Notes: generated by a model not told the origin, from the letters alone. 64,000 nucleotides of DNA from Pectobacterium aroidearum (GCF_015689195.1 NZ_CP065044.1:496001-560000), one strand, 5' to 3'. Shown: positions 30,875 to 43,785, numbered from the stretch's first letter. Translations and numbers: made by a program.

Positions 30875-32206
30875 ATGGCCAAACAACCAGGATTAGATTT
30901 TCAGAGTGCTAAAGGCGGAGTTGGTGAACTGAAGCGCAGACTTTTGTTTGTTATCGGTGCGCTAATTGTTTTCCGTATTGGCTCTTTTATTCCGATTCCT
31001 GGTATTGATGCCACTGTGCTTGCCAAATTGCTTGAACAGCAGCGAGGCACCATCATTGAAATGTTTAACATGTTCTCTGGTGGTGCTCTCAGCCGTGCTT
31101 CTATCTTTGCTCTGGGTATTATGCCGTATATTTCGGCATCTATTATTATCCAGTTGCTGACGGTGGTTCATCCTGCGTTGGCTGAAATAAAGAAAGAAGG
31201 GGAAGCTGGCCGTCGTAAGATCAGCCAGTATACCCGCTACGGTACCTTGGTATTGGCTATATTCCAGTCGATCGGTATTGCTACTGGTCTGCCGAATATG
31301 CCTGGAATGCAAGACTTGGTAATAAATCCAGGTTTTGCTTTCTACTTTACCGCTGTTGTGAGTCTGGTCACTGGGACAATGTTTCTGATGTGGCTGGGAG
31401 AACAGATTACGGAACGTGGTATCGGTAACGGTATCTCAATCATAATCTTTGCTGGTATTGTTGCGGGTCTACCGCCGGCCATTGGCCATACCATCGAGCA
31501 AGCTCGGCAAGGCGACCTGCACTTCCTCCTGTTGCTGTTGGTTGCAGTTTTAGTGTTTGCAGTAACCTTCTTCGTTGTTTTCATTGAGCGTGGTCAACGT
31601 CGTATCGTCGTTAATTATGCAAAACGTCAACAAGGTCGTCGTGTTTATGCAGCACAGAGTACGCATTTACCGCTGAAGGTGAATATGGCTGGGGTTATTC
31701 CCGCGATCTTCGCTTCCAGTATTATTCTGTTCCCTGCCACGATTGCATCTTGGTTTGGGGGCGGTACCGGTTGGAACTGGCTGACAACTATTTCGCTGTA
31801 TTTGCAGCCCGGACAACCGCTTTATGTGTTACTCTATGCGTCTGCAATCATCTTCTTCTGTTTCTTCTACACTGCGTTGGTTTTCAACCCGCGTGAAACA
31901 GCAGATAACCTGAAGAAGTCCGGTGCATTCGTGCCAGGAATTCGTCCGGGAGAGCAAACGGCGAAATATATCGATAAAGTGATGACTCGCCTAACTCTGA
32001 TTGGTGCGATGTATATTACTTTTATCTGCCTGATCCCGGAGTTTATGCGTGACGCAATGAAAGTACCTTTCTATTTCGGGGGTACATCTTTATTGATCGT
32101 TGTTGTCGTCATCATGGACTTTATGGCTCAAGTGCAAACTCTGATGATGTCGAGTCAATATGAGTCTGCATTGAAGAAAGCAAACCTGAAAGGCTATAAC
32201 CGTTAA
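30875..32206 (+). CDS. secY: Preprotein translocase subunit SecY
   Basis: Core of the SecYEG channel that exports proteins through, and inserts them into, the inner membrane. 443 residues with ten hydrophobic segments. The cytoplasmic loop [19 protein letters not shown] (loop C4, about residue 240-260) and the loop near residue 357 with its conserved Arg (GIRPGEQT) are the SecA and ribosome contact sites. In the spc operon, as in all enterics. Confidence 0.98.
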   Translation: MAKQPGLDFQSAKGGVGELKRRLLFVIGALIVFRIGSFIPIPGIDATVLAKLLEQQRGTIIEMFNMFSGGALSRASIFALGIMPYISASIIIQLLTVVHPALAEIKKEGEAGRRKISQYTRYGTLVLAIFQSIGIATGLPNMPGMQDLVINPGFAFYFTAVVSLVTGTMFLMWLGEQITERGIGNGISIIIFAGIVAGLPPAIGHTIEQARQGDLHFLLLLLVAVLVFAVTFFVVFIERGQRRIVVNYAKRQQGRRVYAAQSTHLPLKVNMAGVIPAIFASSIILFPATIASWFGGGTGWNWLTTISLYLQPGQPLYVLLYASAIIFFCFFYTALVFNPRETADNLKKSGAFVPGIRPGEQTAKYIDKVMTRLTLIGAMYITFICLIPEFMRDAMKVPFYFGGTSLLIVVVVIMDFMAQVQTLMMSSQYESALKKANLKGYNR

Positions 32207-32356
<150 letters not shown>

Positions 32357-32389
32357 TTATCTCGCATATTTTTCTTGCAAAGTTGGATT

Positions 32390-32420
32390 GAGCTGGCTAG
32401 ATTAGCCAGCCAATCTTTTG
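32390..32420 (+). terminator. Probable hairpin terminator after rpmJ
   Basis: GCTGGCTA-GAT-TAGCCAGC forms an 8-bp stem, followed by CAATCTTTTG. The T run is short, so it may only partly stop transcription between the spc and alpha operons. Confidence 0.55.
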
Positions 32421-32426
32421 TATGTA

Positions 32427-32520
32427 ACTGCAACATTATTTGAGTATCCTGAAAACGGGCTTTTCAGAATGGTGTTGCTGTATAAAATTGTAGGAGTGCA
32501 TAGTGGCCCGTATAGCAGGC
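32427..32520 (+). promoter_or_regulatory. Alpha operon ribosome-binding-site leader (S4-responsive pseudoknot)
   Basis: The segment TTTGAGTATCCTGAAAACGG, then GCTTTTCAG, then GTAGGAGTGCATAGTGGCCCG matches the E. coli alpha operon leader almost base for base from 32440 on, including the CTGAAAA...TTTTCAG hairpin and the GTG start of rpsM. In E. coli this folds into a nested pseudoknot that binds S4 and traps the ribosome. Confidence 0.85.
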
Positions 32521-32859
32521 ATTAACATTCCTGATCATAAACATACCGTTATTGCGTTAACGTCGATTTTCGGTATCGGTAAAACCCGTTCGCAGGCTAT
32601 TTGTGCTGCAACAGGAATTGCCGAAGATGTTAAGATCAGTGAGCTGTCTGAAGAGCAAATCGATAAGCTGCGTGACGAAGTTGCCAAGTTTGTTGTAGAA
32701 GGTGATCTGCGTCGTGAAGTTACCCTGAGCATCAAGCGTCTTATGGACCTTGGTACTTATCGTGGTTTGCGTCATCGTCGTGGTCTGCCGGTTCGCGGTC
32801 AGCGTACCAAGACTAACGCCCGTACCCGTAAGGGTCCGCGCAAACCGATCAAGAAATAA
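32503..32859 (+). CDS. rpsM: 30S ribosomal protein S13
   Basis: 118 residues from GTG 32503, [21 protein letters not shown]. 30S head protein contacting the P-site tRNA and L5. First gene of the alpha operon and the direct target of S4 repression through the leader. Confidence 0.98.
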   Translation: MARIAGINIPDHKHTVIALTSIFGIGKTRSQAICAATGIAEDVKISELSEEQIDKLRDEVAKFVVEGDLRREVTLSIKRLMDLGTYRGLRHRRGLPVRGQRTKTNARTRKGPRKPIKK

Positions 32860-32872
32860 TCGGGGTGATTGA

Positions 32873-33265
<393 letters not shown>

Positions 33266-33277
33266 CGCCGCTTTTAG

Positions 33278-33916
<639 letters not shown>

Positions 33917-33941
33917 AGCTTAGTACCAAAGAGAGGACACA

Positions 33942-34931
33942 ATGCAGGGTTCTGTGACAGAGTTTCTAAAACCGCGCCTGGTTGATATCGAGCAAGTGAG
34001 TTCGACGCACGCCAAGGTGACCCTTGAGCCATTAGAGCGCGGCTTCGGCCATACTCTTGGCAACGCACTGCGCCGTATTCTGCTTTCATCCATGCCAGGT
34101 TGCGCGGTGACCGAGGTTGAGATTGATGGTGTACTGCATGAGTACAGCACCAAAGAAGGCGTACAGGAAGATATCCTGGAAATCCTGCTCAACCTGAAAG
34201 GGCTGGCGGTGAGAGTTCAAGGCAAAGATGAAGTTATTCTTACCCTGAATAAATCTGGCATTGGCCCTGTGACTGCAGCCGACATCATCCATGATGGTGA
34301 TGTCGAAATCGTCAAGCCGCAGCACTTAATTTGCCATCTGACCGATGAAAACGCATCTATTAGCATGCGCATCAAAGTTCAACGTGGTCGTGGTTATGTG
34401 CCGGCATCTGCCCGTATTCATACGGAAGAAGATGAGCGCCCGATTGGTCGTCTGTTAGTTGATGCTTGCTACAGCCCTGTAGAGCGTATTGCCTACAATG
34501 TTGAAGCGGCTCGTGTAGAACAGCGTACTGACTTGGACAAGCTAGTCATCGAAATGGAAACCAATGGCACGATCGATCCTGAAGAGGCGATCCGCCGTGC
34601 GGCTACCATTCTGGCTGAACAACTTGAAGCTTTTGTTGACTTACGTGATGTTCGTCAGCCAGAAGTTAAAGAAGAGAAACCAGAATTCGATCCGATTCTG
34701 CTGCGCCCTGTTGACGATCTGGAATTGACTGTCCGCTCTGCTAACTGCCTTAAGGCAGAAGCTATCCACTACATCGGTGATCTGGTACAGCGTACCGAGG
34801 TTGAGCTGCTCAAAACGCCTAACCTGGGTAAAAAATCTCTTACTGAGATTAAAGACGTACTGGCTTCCCGTGGTTTGTCTCTGGGCATGCGCCTGGAAAA
34901 CTGGCCACCGGCAAGCATTGCTGATGAGTAA
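33942..34931 (+). CDS. rpoA: DNA-directed RNA polymerase subunit alpha
   Basis: 329 residues, as in E. coli. N-terminal domain (1-235) dimerises and holds beta and beta-prime; a linker follows; the C-terminal domain (about 250-329) binds UP elements and activators, with the 265 region R ([19 protein letters not shown]) intact. Alpha operon, between rpsD and rplQ. Confidence 0.98.
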
Positions 34932-34947
34932 CCAGATCACAGGTTAA

Positions 34948-35364
<417 letters not shown>

Positions 35365-35377
35365 TCTGTAAGAGCAT

Positions 35378-35406
35378 AAAAAAACCGGGGAAACCCGGTT
35401 TTTTTA
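35378..35406 (+). terminator. Alpha operon terminator
   Basis: AAAAAACCGGG-GAAA-CCCGGTTTTTTT: a perfect stem with a GAAA tetraloop, A run before and T run after. Confidence 0.95.
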
Positions 35407-35454
35407 CATCTGAAATAAACTAAGCTCTATTAATGAAGCGGGTAAGAGATTGCC

Positions 35455-35814
35455 ATGTGGTTGATTGATGAGTTAGTTGAAAAACATATCCGTAAGGCTC
35501 AGGAAGACGGCGTTTTTGACAATCTTTCAGGAACCGGTAGCCCTTTAATTCTTGATGACGATAGCGGTGTACCGCAGGAGCTAAGAACCGCCTATCGGTT
35601 ACTCAAGAATGCTGGTTATTTGCCTGTAGAACTTCAAGAAAGGAAAGATGCTTTACAACTGACCGACTTTCTTAAAACAGTATCCCGTGACTCGTCTGAA
35701 TATGAGGACATTTCTCGGCGCTTGCGTATGCTGGAAGTTAGCTTGCAGCAGAAAGGTGTTAATACTGATTTTCTACATCAGGAATACAAGATACAGCTCA
35801 ATAAAAAGTTCTAA
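35455..35814 (+). CDS. yhdN: YhdN, DUF1992 family protein
   Basis: 119-residue protein of unknown function, similar to E. coli YhdN (122). Starts MWLIDELVEKHIRKAQEDGVFDNLSGTGSPL, the DUF1992 (DnaJ homologue subfamily C member 28-like) signature, with the conserved LILDDDSGVPQELRTAYRLLKNAGYLP. In E. coli zntR follows; here arfA follows directly. Confidence 0.9.
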   Translation: MWLIDELVEKHIRKAQEDGVFDNLSGTGSPLILDDDSGVPQELRTAYRLLKNAGYLPVELQERKDALQLTDFLKTVSRDSSEYEDISRRLRMLEVSLQQKGVNTDFLHQEYKIQLNKKF

Positions 35815-35931
35815 TTGCCATATGAATTCGTTGTATTACTATTCTCATCTTTCCATTTCGGCTATATACTCCGCCTGATTTATTTATACATACATATACT
35901 GTCCATTAGCCAAACTTTCTTAGGAGTGATG

Positions 35932-36144
35932 ATGACCACATATCGTCATAAACGTGGAAAAATCCAGGACAATGCCATTGAGGCATTGCTACATGACCCA
36001 CTGTTTCGCCAGCGTATTGAAGTGAATGAAAAAGGGAAAGGAAGTTATCGTAGAAAAGACAAACATGTGAAGAAAGGTAGTTGGGAGGCCAGTGGTAAGC
36101 AATCAAATGATTATTTACCCCTGGCCTTTCTGCTTTTTGTATAA
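35932..36144 (+). CDS. arfA: Alternative ribosome-rescue factor ArfA
   Basis: Rescues ribosomes stalled on non-stop mRNA by recruiting release factor 2, as backup to tmRNA. Seventy residues as encoded; family core [26 protein letters not shown], then a basic segment ([22 protein letters not shown]). ATG 35932 has AGGAG five bases upstream; ATG 35929 is too close. Inside the frame, just before the stop, is a terminator hairpin (36086-36127) followed by T-rich codons, so most transcripts should lack the stop. The product would be a truncated active protein that tmRNA normally tags for degradation. The encoded C-terminus (LPLAFLLFV) is hydrophobic, as in the unstable full-length form. Confidence 0.93.
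   Translation: MTTYRHKRGKIQDNAIEALLHDPLFRQRIEVNEKGKGSYRRKDKHVKKGSWEASGKQSNDYLPLAFLLFV
36086..36138 (+). terminator. Intrinsic terminator inside the arfA reading frame
   Basis: AGGCCAGTGGTAA at 36086-36098 pairs with TTACCCCTGGCCT at 36115-36127 with a single mismatch; the loop is 16 bases and TTTCTGCTTTTT follows. The arfA stop TAA is at 36142-36144, so termination or RNase III cleavage gives a non-stop message. Confidence 0.85.
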
Positions 36145-36174
36145 CGACGTCAAAGATTAATAGAAACTCAGTTC

Positions 36175-36588
36175 TTACTGTTTAGGCTGTTGTTCTTTCA
36201 GCAAATCTCGAATCTCAGCTAGCAGCTTCTCTTCAGCACTAGGTTTAGGCGGTGCGGCAGGCTCATCTTCCTGTTTGCGACGCAGCTTGTTCATGAGCTT
36301 AATTGCCATAAAGATCGCGAAAGCAACGATGACAAAGTCGAAAATATTTTGAATGAAAGCGCCATAGTTCATGACAACGGCGGGAACTTCGCCTTGGGCA
36401 TCACGAAGAATAAGGCTGAATTGTTTAAAATCGACCCCGCCAATCAAAAGCCCAAGCGGCGGCATAATAATATCTGATACCAGTGAAGAGACAATTTTGC
36501 CGAAAGCAGCACCAATAATGACACCCACCGCTAAATCGACAACATTGCCACGCATGGCAAACTCTCTAAATTCTTTGATGATGCTCAT
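36175..36588 (-). CDS. mscL: Large-conductance mechanosensitive channel MscL
   Basis: Emergency release valve that opens on membrane tension during osmotic downshock. 137 residues, [26 protein letters not shown], with two membrane helices (about 16-45 and 75-100) and a charged cytoplasmic helix at the end. ATG 36588 was chosen (AAGGAG upstream); the frame extends 6 codons further to 36606, which the family lacks. Convergent with arfA. Confidence 0.97.
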   Translation of the reverse strand: MSIIKEFREFAMRGNVVDLAVGVIIGAAFGKIVSSLVSDIIMPPLGLLIGGVDFKQFSLILRDAQGEVPAVVMNYGAFIQNIFDFVIVAFAIFMAIKLMNKLRRKQEDEPAAPPKPSAEEKLLAEIRDLLKEQQPKQ

Positions 36589-36677
36589 ATCCGTTCTCCT
36601 TGCCAAAATATAAATTAATTCTAACCAATCGCCGTATCTTTGCCAGATTATCGGTTCGTGATAAATCTATTCCTACA

Positions 36678-38054
36678 TTACAAAAAGAAGGGGCTGGGTT
36701 GAAATAGTCGTTCAACATCAGGCACAAATTTTTTGTCAGCTAAGAACATGATGACATGATCGCCTTGCTCGATTTTGCTATTTGCATTGGCAATGATGAC
36801 GTCATCACCGCGCACGATTGCGCCGATAGTGGTACCGGGTGGAAGCTTAATATCTTCGATCATTCTTCCGACAACTTTCGATGTGCCCTCGTCACCGTGG
36901 GCGATAGCCTCGATTGCTTCGGCTACACCGCGGCGCAAAGAGGATACGCTGACGATATCTGCCTTGCGGACGTGGCTGAGCAGGGCAGAAATTGTTGCCT
37001 GCTGTGGGGAGATAGCGACATCAATGACACTACCCTGGACCAGATCGACATAAGCCCTGCGTTGGATGAGCACCATCACTTTTTTCGCGCCCATACGTTT
37101 GGCGAGCATTGCTGACATAATATTCGCTTCGTCATCATTGGTAATGGCGATGAATACATCAATCTGCTCAATATGTTCTTCAGCAAGGAGCTCCTGGTCT
37201 GAAGCATCACCGTGAAATACCACTGTATTTTGCAGAAGCTCAGCCAGTTCTGCTGCACGATCTGCATTTCGCTCTATCAGTTTGATGCTGTAGTCTTTTT
37301 CTAACCGCTGGGCTAACCCGGCGCCGACGTTACCTCCGCCAACGATCATGATCCTTTTATATGGTTTTTCAAGGCGCTGTAATTCGCTCATCACTGCGCG
37401 AATATGTTGGGAAGCCGCGACAAAAAACACTTCGTCACCAGCTTCGATGATAGTGGAACCTTGTGGGCGAATCGGACGATCATGACGAAAAATAGCCGCA
37501 ACGCGGGTCTCTACATGAGGAATGTGTTCACGAAGAGAGGTAAGAGCGTTACCAACTAATGGGCCGCCATAATAGGCATTAACCGCAGCAAGGCTCACTT
37601 TGCCTTCAGCGAAGTTGACGACCTGAAGTGCTCCAGGATATTCGATCAGTTTGTAGATGTTATCGATTACCAATTGCTCTGGGGAGATCAGGTGGTCGAT
37701 GGGAACCGCTTCTGGTAAAAACAGCTGTTCTGATTCACGGATGTATTCGGCAGCACGAATGCGCGCAATCCGGTTTGGGGTTTTGAAAAGAGAATAAGCG
37801 ATCTGGCAGGCGACCATATTCGTTTCATCTGAATTGGTAACGGCGACCAGCATATCAGCATCTTCCGCTCCCGCTTCACGCAGTACTCGCGGGTGAGAGG
37901 CATAGCCCGTAACGACGCGTAGATCAAACTTATCCTGAAGCTGGCGTAACCGGTTTGCATCAGTATCAACGACAGTGATGTCATTGTTTTCACCAGCTAG
38001 ATTTTCAGCCAGTGTTCCACCGACCTGACCCGCGCCAAGGATGATAATTTTCAT
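36678..38054 (-). CDS. trkA: Trk system potassium uptake regulator TrkA
   Basis: Peripheral NAD-binding subunit that gates the TrkH/TrkG potassium channels. 458 residues with two RCK repeats, each a Rossmann domain (GAGQVG at residues 7-12 and GGGNVG near 239-244) followed by a TrkA-C domain. Downstream of rsmB in the def-fmt-rsmB-trkA operon, the same order as E. coli. Confidence 0.97.
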   Translation of the reverse strand: MKIIILGAGQVGGTLAENLAGENNDITVVDTDANRLRQLQDKFDLRVVTGYASHPRVLREAGAEDADMLVAVTNSDETNMVACQIAYSLFKTPNRIARIRAAEYIRESEQLFLPEAVPIDHLISPEQLVIDNIYKLIEYPGALQVVNFAEGKVSLAAVNAYYGGPLVGNALTSLREHIPHVETRVAAIFRHDRPIRPQGSTIIEAGDEVFFVAASQHIRAVMSELQRLEKPYKRIMIVGGGNVGAGLAQRLEKDYSIKLIERNADRAAELAELLQNTVVFHGDASDQELLAEEHIEQIDVFIAITNDDEANIMSAMLAKRMGAKKVMVLIQRRAYVDLVQGSVIDVAISPQQATISALLSHVRKADIVSVSSLRRGVAEAIEAIAHGDEGTSKVVGRMIEDIKLPPGTTIGAIVRGDDVIIANANSKIEQGDHVIMFLADKKFVPDVERLFQPSPFFL

Positions 38055-38110
38055 AATAAGCCATGCCGTTTATTGATTGCTGCCTGTTGCAGACAATACT
38101 GGGTTCAATA

Positions 38111-39400
38111 TCAGTTTTTTACCAGCTTCGCATAAAAGAAACCATCGCCACCATCAGCATGAGGCAGCATCTGTATGCCTGGCAGTTCGCGTGTTCCTGT
38201 ATCAACCAGTGTTGCATCGGCATGGCGAGTCAGGAAATCCGTAACTTGTTGAGCGTTTTCTTGTGGCAGAATGGAGCAAGTCGCGTAGACCATCGTTCCG
38301 CCTACTTTGAGATGTGGCCAGATGGCGTCAAAAATCTCTTTTTGCAGAGCAACCAGTTCCTCGATATCTCTGTCCCGGCGTAACCATTTAATATCTGGAT
38401 GGCGACGAATCACGCCTGTGGCGGAACAAGGGGCATCCAACAGAATACGGTCAAACATACGCCCTTCACACCATGAATCGGGGTAACGTCCATCACCCTG
38501 TTTCACTTCTGCATGCATTTGTAATCGAAGTAAATTTTCTTTTACTCGACCTAAACGGGTTTCATCAATATCGACAGCGAGTACGTGAGATTGTGGCGCA
38601 GCTTCTAAAATATGCGTCGTTTTTCCTCCAGGTGCAGCGCAGAGGTCGAGGATCTGCTCGCCATCTTGTGGATCGAGCCAATAGACGCAGCCTTGGGCAG
38701 AAGCATCTTGCACCGTTGCCCACCCTTGTGAAAATCCCGGTAATTGATCGACTGCGCAAGGAGAAGCAAGCCGTATCGCATCAGTGAATTCAGTGTGAGG
38801 GAATGCTTCAATTCCCTCTTGTGCCAGTAAATTTAAGTACGCTTCCCGCGTATGGTGTAACCGATTTACGCGTAACCACATCGGAGGACGTTGATTATTT
38901 GCCTCAACGATAGTTTGCCAGTGATTTGGATAGGCGTGCTCAATACGCGCTAGTAGCCAGCTTGGATGCAGGTAGTGAGATGAGTGATTTGCTTCACGCT
39001 GAATGAGTTCTTCCTGCTGGCGCTGGAATTGACGCAATACGCCATTAATCAGCCCCTTGAGCTGTGGCCGTTTTAGTGCGACTGCACCTTCTACCGTTTC
39101 TGCCAGAGCCGCATGTGGTGGGATTCTCGTATAGTGCAATTGGTAAATGCCGACCATGATGAGGTAATGCAGCGTGCGTTGTTTGCCCGTCAGGGGTTTT
39201 GCCATCAGTTGCTGAATACACCACTCCAACTGAGGTAAAACGCGCAATACGCCAAAGCAAAGCTCTTGTAAAAGTGCGCGATCTTTCTCGGAGACTTCAC
39301 GCTGATGAACAGGTAATAAGGCACTGAGTGACTGTCCCTGATCCAGAACCTGTCCCACCACTTTTGCGGCAATACTGCGTAGATTGTATGAGCTTTTCAT
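38111..39400 (-). CDS. rsmB: 16S rRNA m5C967 methyltransferase RsmB
   Basis: S-adenosylmethionine-dependent methylation of C967 in 16S rRNA. 429 residues as in E. coli. N-terminal NusB-like RNA-binding domain (1-~140), then a Rossmann methyltransferase domain: AdoMet loop [10 protein letters not shown], the motif [18 protein letters not shown] and the catalytic cysteine in [15 protein letters not shown]. Third gene of the def operon. Confidence 0.97.
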   Translation of the reverse strand: MKSSYNLRSIAAKVVGQVLDQGQSLSALLPVHQREVSEKDRALLQELCFGVLRVLPQLEWCIQQLMAKPLTGKQRTLHYLIMVGIYQLHYTRIPPHAALAETVEGAVALKRPQLKGLINGVLRQFQRQQEELIQREANHSSHYLHPSWLLARIEHAYPNHWQTIVEANNQRPPMWLRVNRLHHTREAYLNLLAQEGIEAFPHTEFTDAIRLASPCAVDQLPGFSQGWATVQDASAQGCVYWLDPQDGEQILDLCAAPGGKTTHILEAAPQSHVLAVDIDETRLGRVKENLLRLQMHAEVKQGDGRYPDSWCEGRMFDRILLDAPCSATGVIRRHPDIKWLRRDRDIEELVALQKEIFDAIWPHLKVGGTMVYATCSILPQENAQQVTDFLTRHADATLVDTGTRELPGIQMLPHADGGDGFFYAKLVKN

Positions 39401-39466
39401 GTGTTAGCGATGACGTATACGTAAAAAGAGAGGATATACCGGCATGACGCTGGTATGAAAAATAGA

Positions 39467-40414
39467 TTAGTCCAGTGTATTACCGGGAACGAACCACTCA
39501 CGACGTGAGTTAAGCAGATCCTGCGCACTCATCACTTTTTTGCCTGCCGGCTGCAATTCCTGAATATTCAAGATACCAGCGGCTGTTGCCACCTGAATAC
39601 CCTGTTTATCTGCCTGAAGGATGGTGCCGGGCAATGTACTATGTGCTGTAGTAATGACCTCGGCTTTCCAGACTTTCACCGGTTGTTCATCTACCGTGAA
39701 ATAGCTGACAGGCCAAGGATTAAAAGCACGAATACAACGCTCAAGTTGCTCGGCAGATAACTGCCAGTTTAGACGAGCTTCTTCTTTGCTGAGCTTTTCT
39801 GCGTAGGTGGCAAGGGCGTCATTTTGTGCTTCAGCGACAGCGCTGCCGTCAGCAAGTAATTCCAGCGTTTCTAATAAGCCACGTGGCCCCAGTTCAGCAA
39901 GTTTATCGTACAACGTGGCGCTAGTATCCTGCGGCAGAATAGGGCACGAAATTTTGTGCAACATTGCGCCAGTATCGAGTCCAACGTCCATTTGCATGAT
40001 CGTCACGCCCGTTTCGCTGTCTCCAGCCCACAATGCACGCTGGATGGGAGCTGCTCCACGCCAGAGAGGCAATAGGGAACCGTGGACATTAATGCAGCCA
40101 AGGCGAGGCATCGATAATACGGGCTGCGGCAGAATTAAGCCGTAGGCGACAACGACCATAACATCGGCATCTAACGCCTGAACCATCGCCTGATTTTCTG
40201 CTGGTCGCAGAGATTTAGGCTGAAAAACGGGAATGTTATGTTGCTCTGCCAGTACTTTCACCGGACTGGGGGTGAGCTTGTTGCCCCTGCCAGATGGGCG
40301 ATCGGGCTGAGTGAAAACGCCAACGACCTCATGTCCTGATGATAAAAGCGCGTCAAGGTGACGCGCTGCAAAGTCAGGGGTGCCGGCAAAGATTATGCGT
40401 AAAGAATCAGACAC
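39467..40414 (-). CDS. fmt: Methionyl-tRNA formyltransferase
   Basis: Formylates initiator Met-tRNA using 10-formyl-tetrahydrofolate. 315 residues as in E. coli. The formyltransferase domain has the catalytic N/H/D set ([16 protein letters not shown] and [14 protein letters not shown]), followed by the C-terminal OB-fold domain that binds tRNA. Immediately downstream of def, which removes the formyl group later. Confidence 0.97.
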   Translation of the reverse strand: MSDSLRIIFAGTPDFAARHLDALLSSGHEVVGVFTQPDRPSGRGNKLTPSPVKVLAEQHNIPVFQPKSLRPAENQAMVQALDADVMVVVAYGLILPQPVLSMPRLGCINVHGSLLPLWRGAAPIQRALWAGDSETGVTIMQMDVGLDTGAMLHKISCPILPQDTSATLYDKLAELGPRGLLETLELLADGSAVAEAQNDALATYAEKLSKEEARLNWQLSAEQLERCIRAFNPWPVSYFTVDEQPVKVWKAEVITTAHSTLPGTILQADKQGIQVATAAGILNIQELQPAGKKVMSAQDLLNSRREWFVPGNTLD

Positions 40415-40437
40415 GGTGCTTCCTGTCAGAATGAAAA

Positions 40438-40950
40438 TTAGCGGGCTCGGCTATTCTGCTTAGCCAGTTTTTCCAGTTTTTGACGAATGCGCTGGCGTTT
40501 AAGCGGGGAAAGGTAATCGATAAACAGTTTCCCAACCAGATGATCCATTTCATGCTGGATACAAATGGCCAATAGCTCGCTTGCTTCAAGTTCAAACGTC
40601 TTACCTTCACGATCCAATGCACGCACTTTTACATGCTCTGCACGAGGAACCAGCGCGCGCGTTTCGGGGATCGACAGGCAACCCTCTTCGATACCAGTAT
40701 CGCCGCTCTTTTCAATCAGTTCGGGATTGATTAGCACCAGCCGTTGGTCTCGTTCTTCAGAGACGTCAATAACAATGATACGTTGATGGATATCCACCTG
40801 TGTCGCGGCCAGTCCAATACCTTCTTCTTCGTACATGGTATCGAACATATCATCCACGATACGTTGAATATCTGCATTGACTTCTTTTACGGGCTGCGCG
40901 GTAATGCGGAGCCGCTCGTCTGGGAAATGTAATACCTGCAAAACTGCCAT
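40438..40950 (-). CDS. def: Peptide deformylase
   Basis: Iron-dependent hydrolase removing the N-formyl group from new proteins. 170 residues. The three family motifs are intact: GIGLAATQ (45-51), EGCLSIP with metal ligand C91, and QHEMDHL with H133, catalytic E134 and H137. First gene of def-fmt-rsmB-trkA; divergent from dprA. Confidence 0.97.
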   Translation of the reverse strand: MAVLQVLHFPDERLRITAQPVKEVNADIQRIVDDMFDTMYEEEGIGLAATQVDIHQRIIVIDVSEERDQRLVLINPELIEKSGDTGIEEGCLSIPETRALVPRAEHVKVRALDREGKTFELEASELLAICIQHEMDHLVGKLFIDYLSPLKRQRIRQKLEKLAKQNSRAR

Positions 40951-41078
40951 ATATGTTTAGATCTGTATCTGAATAGTGAGAGAGTCTTAGCGCTCATTCT
41001 AGACATTTCCTGCCCCGATTGACAGCATCAGAACTGAATTGCACCACTTATCTGAACATAGCGGAATAAGGGACGCTG

Positions 41079-42200
41079 ATGCTATCAACGGAAATTTGGC
41101 TACGTATGACGGGCGTAAAGCACCTGAGCGCCAGACGTGCTCAGGCTATTGTCAGCAAGCTTATTGATTTAAATATGTTCGATAATGAGAGTCTGAGCAC
41201 ATTAGGTTTGTCTGATGCTCAAATTACACAATTCTATTCTTATGAACATAAGGTCCTGGAAGAAACACTCAATTGGTTGTCTTATCCCAATCATCATCTC
41301 GTGACGTGTGAAGATGCCCTGTATCCCTTTCTGTTGAGCAATATTCGTGATTTTCCACTGTTGCTTTTTGTGTCTGGTTCTCCTGAGCTATTGGCATCGC
41401 CGCAAATATCGATTATTGGCAGCCGAAGTAGCAGTGCTTACGGCGAACGCTGGGGAGGTTTTTTTGCTCAAGAACTTGCCGCAAACGAACTCACAGTGAC
41501 AAGTGGGTTAGCGATTGGCATTGATGGTATTGCTCATCGCGCTGCTTTGGATATGGGAGGGAGAACCATTGCTGTGTTGGGAAGTGGACTGGAGAATATT
41601 TATCCTAAGCGGCACGCTAAGCTTGCCGAACGTATTTGTGGCGATGGCGGCGCGCTGGTCTCCGAATTTCCCCTTGCAATGCCGCCTTTCCCAACCAACT
41701 TCCCCAGAAGAAATCGCATTATCAGCGGGCTAGGGCTGGGCGTTCTGGTCATTGAGGCGTCTATACGTAGCGGGTCTCTGGTCACGGCGCGTTATGCTTT
41801 AGAGCAAGGACGGGAGGTTTTCGCTCTGCCTGGACCAATCGGTAATCCGATGACCGAGGGGACGCACTGGTTGATCCAGCAAGGAGCCAGTCTGGTGACA
41901 CATCCGAAGGATATTCTTGAGCAATTGGTGAGTGAGCTACAGTGGCTGCCAATGGAAAGCGGGCAAACTATTTCTAACGAAGAAGAGGATGGCGAATTGC
42001 CATTTGCCGACGTGTTGGCTAACGTAGGAGATGAGGTTACACCTGTTGACGTTGTCGCTGAACGTGCCGGCCAACCTGTGCCAGAGATAGTCACTAAGCT
42101 ATTAGAGCTGGAGTTAGCAGGATGGATCGCAGCAGTACCCGGCGGCTATGTCCGATTAAGGAGGGCAGGCCATGTTCGACGTACTCATGTACTTGTTTGA
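41079..42200 (+). CDS. dprA: DNA-processing protein DprA (Smf)
   Basis: Binds incoming single-stranded DNA and loads RecA during transformation; role in non-competent enterics is unclear. 373 residues. N-terminal SAM-like helices, a Rossmann-like domain ([23 protein letters not shown], then [16 protein letters not shown] and [12 protein letters not shown]), and a C-terminal winged-helix domain ending in [16 protein letters not shown]. Overlaps smg by 29 bases, and so is probably translationally coupled to it. Confidence 0.96.
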   Translation: MLSTEIWLRMTGVKHLSARRAQAIVSKLIDLNMFDNESLSTLGLSDAQITQFYSYEHKVLEETLNWLSYPNHHLVTCEDALYPFLLSNIRDFPLLLFVSGSPELLASPQISIIGSRSSSAYGERWGGFFAQELAANELTVTSGLAIGIDGIAHRAALDMGGRTIAVLGSGLENIYPKRHAKLAERICGDGGALVSEFPLAMPPFPTNFPRRNRIISGLGLGVLVIEASIRSGSLVTARYALEQGREVFALPGPIGNPMTEGTHWLIQQGASLVTHPKDILEQLVSELQWLPMESGQTISNEEEDGELPFADVLANVGDEVTPVDVVAERAGQPVPEIVTKLLELELAGWIAAVPGGYVRLRRAGHVRRTHVLV

Positions 42201-42645
42201 GAGCTACATCCACAATGAAACTGAAATGCGTGTCGATCAGGATACGTTAACTGATGACCTCACCCGCGCTGGATTTGATCGTAACGATATCTATAGCGCG
42301 TTGAGTTGGCTGGAAAAATTAGCCGATATTCAGGAAGGGCAGACTGCACCGCTTTATTTGGCGAACGATCCTCTGGCTATGCGGATCTACACGCAGGATG
42401 AAACGTTGCGTCTTGATGCGGAATGTCGTGGCTTTTTATTGTTCCTTGAGCAAATTCAGGTTCTGAATCTTGAAACGCGCGAGATGGTTATCGAACGCGT
42501 CATGGCATTGGAAACGCAGGAATTTGATCTGGAAGATCTTAAGTGGGTCATTCTCATGGTGCTTTTCAATGTGCCTGGCTGTGAGAATGCCTATCAGCAA
42601 ATGGAAGAATTACTCTTTGAGGTCAATGACGGTTATGTGCAATAG
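42172..42645 (+). CDS. smg: Smg family protein (DUF494)
   Basis: 157 residues, [23 protein letters not shown], typical of the Smg/DUF494 family of unknown function, found next to dprA throughout the gamma-proteobacteria. Acidic, helical. The start lies inside dprA (29-base overlap, GGAGGGCAGGCC just upstream). Confidence 0.95.
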   Translation: MFDVLMYLFESYIHNETEMRVDQDTLTDDLTRAGFDRNDIYSALSWLEKLADIQEGQTAPLYLANDPLAMRIYTQDETLRLDAECRGFLLFLEQIQVLNLETREMVIERVMALETQEFDLEDLKWVILMVLFNVPGCENAYQQMEELLFEVNDGYVQ

Positions 42646-42665
42646 CCAGAGGGATAACATTTCGA

Positions 42666-43223
42666 ATGGCTAAGTCCGTACTGTTTGCTGAAAAAAAACA
42701 GGAAATATGCCCAGACTGTGGGTCAGTGCTGGTTATCCGTTCTGGCCGGCACGGCCCATTCTTAGGCTGTTCTGCGTATCCAGAATGCGAATTTATTCGC
42801 CCACTGAAAGCGCAGGCTGATGGACATATCGTCAAAGTGTTGGATGGGCAACAGTGCCCGCTTTGTCAGTCGACGTTGGTACTAAGGCAAGGCCGTTATG
42901 GGATGTTCATCGGCTGTGGCAATTACCCTGAATGCCATCATACTGAGACTATCGATCGCCCTGATGACACGGCGATTCGATGCCCACAGTGTAATGAAGG
43001 CACGTTGTTACAGCGTAAGTCTCGCTACGGTAAGGTATTTCATTCTTGCGATCGCTATCCCGATTGCCAGTTTACGTTAAACCATAAGCCGATAGCGGGT
43101 GAATGCCCTTCTTGCCATTACGCCTTATTGTTTGAGAAAAAAACGGCACAAGGCATCAAGCTATTTTGTGCCAGTAAATTATGTGGAAAGCCGGTAGCGG
43201 CAGAAGTTGATAAGAATGAGTGA
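42666..43223 (+). CDS. yrdD: YrdD, topoisomerase-type C4 zinc-finger protein
   Basis: 185 residues made almost entirely of four Cys4 zinc fingers like those at the C-terminus of topoisomerase I: CPDC...CSAYPEC, CPLC...CGNYPEC, CPQC...CDRYPDC, CPSC...CASKLC. Predicted to bind single-stranded nucleic acid; no catalytic domain. In the dprA-smg-yrdD-tsaC-aroE-yrdB cluster. Overlaps tsaC by 8 bases. Confidence 0.94.
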   Translation: MAKSVLFAEKKQEICPDCGSVLVIRSGRHGPFLGCSAYPECEFIRPLKAQADGHIVKVLDGQQCPLCQSTLVLRQGRYGMFIGCGNYPECHHTETIDRPDDTAIRCPQCNEGTLLQRKSRYGKVFHSCDRYPDCQFTLNHKPIAGECPSCHYALLFEKKTAQGIKLFCASKLCGKPVAAEVDKNE

Positions 43224-43785
43224 TGTCTCTGATGAACTAATGATTCCTGTTTTACGGGAATTACACAATGAACAGGTTATTGCGTACCCGACTGAGGCAG
43301 TATTCGGGTTAGGCTGCGATCCTGATAGTGAAGTGGCGGTTAATCGTCTGCTAGCGTTAAAACAGCGCTCCTGGCAAAAAGGGTTGATCCTGATTGCAGC
43401 AGATTTTAGCCAACTGGCTCCTTATATTGATGACAGCGTGTTATCCGATGAGCAGAAGGCGATAATGTTTTCCACATGGCCTGGTCCGGTTACTTGGGTA
43501 TTACCTGCAAAACGTACGACTCCACAATGGTTAACGGGGCAATTTTCTTCTCTTGCTGTGCGCGTTAGCGACCATCCGTTAGTTAAAGAACTGTGCCAGC
43601 GTTACGGTAAACCGTTGGTGTCGACCAGCGCCAATTTAAGTGGTCAACCTCCTTGCCGTACGGCTCAGGAAGTTTCTCAACAATTTGGTGATGATTTTTC
43701 TGTGCTAGTTGGGGATGTTGGCGGAAGAATGAACCCATCCGAAATCAGGGATGTATTAACAGGCGAGCTTATTCGTCAGGGGTAA
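43216..43785 (+). CDS. tsaC: L-threonylcarbamoyladenylate synthase TsaC
   Basis: Makes threonylcarbamoyl-AMP from threonine, bicarbonate and ATP, the first step of t6A37 modification of ANN-decoding tRNAs. YrdC fold, 189 residues; conserved motifs [23 protein letters not shown] and [11 protein letters not shown] 43216 chosen; the frame opens earlier only with TTG at 43207. E. coli TsaC has 190 residues. Confidence 0.95.
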   Translation: MSDVSDELMIPVLRELHNEQVIAYPTEAVFGLGCDPDSEVAVNRLLALKQRSWQKGLILIAADFSQLAPYIDDSVLSDEQKAIMFSTWPGPVTWVLPAKRTTPQWLTGQFSSLAVRVSDHPLVKELCQRYGKPLVSTSANLSGQPPCRTAQEVSQQFGDDFSVLVGDVGGRMNPSEIRDVLTGELIRQG

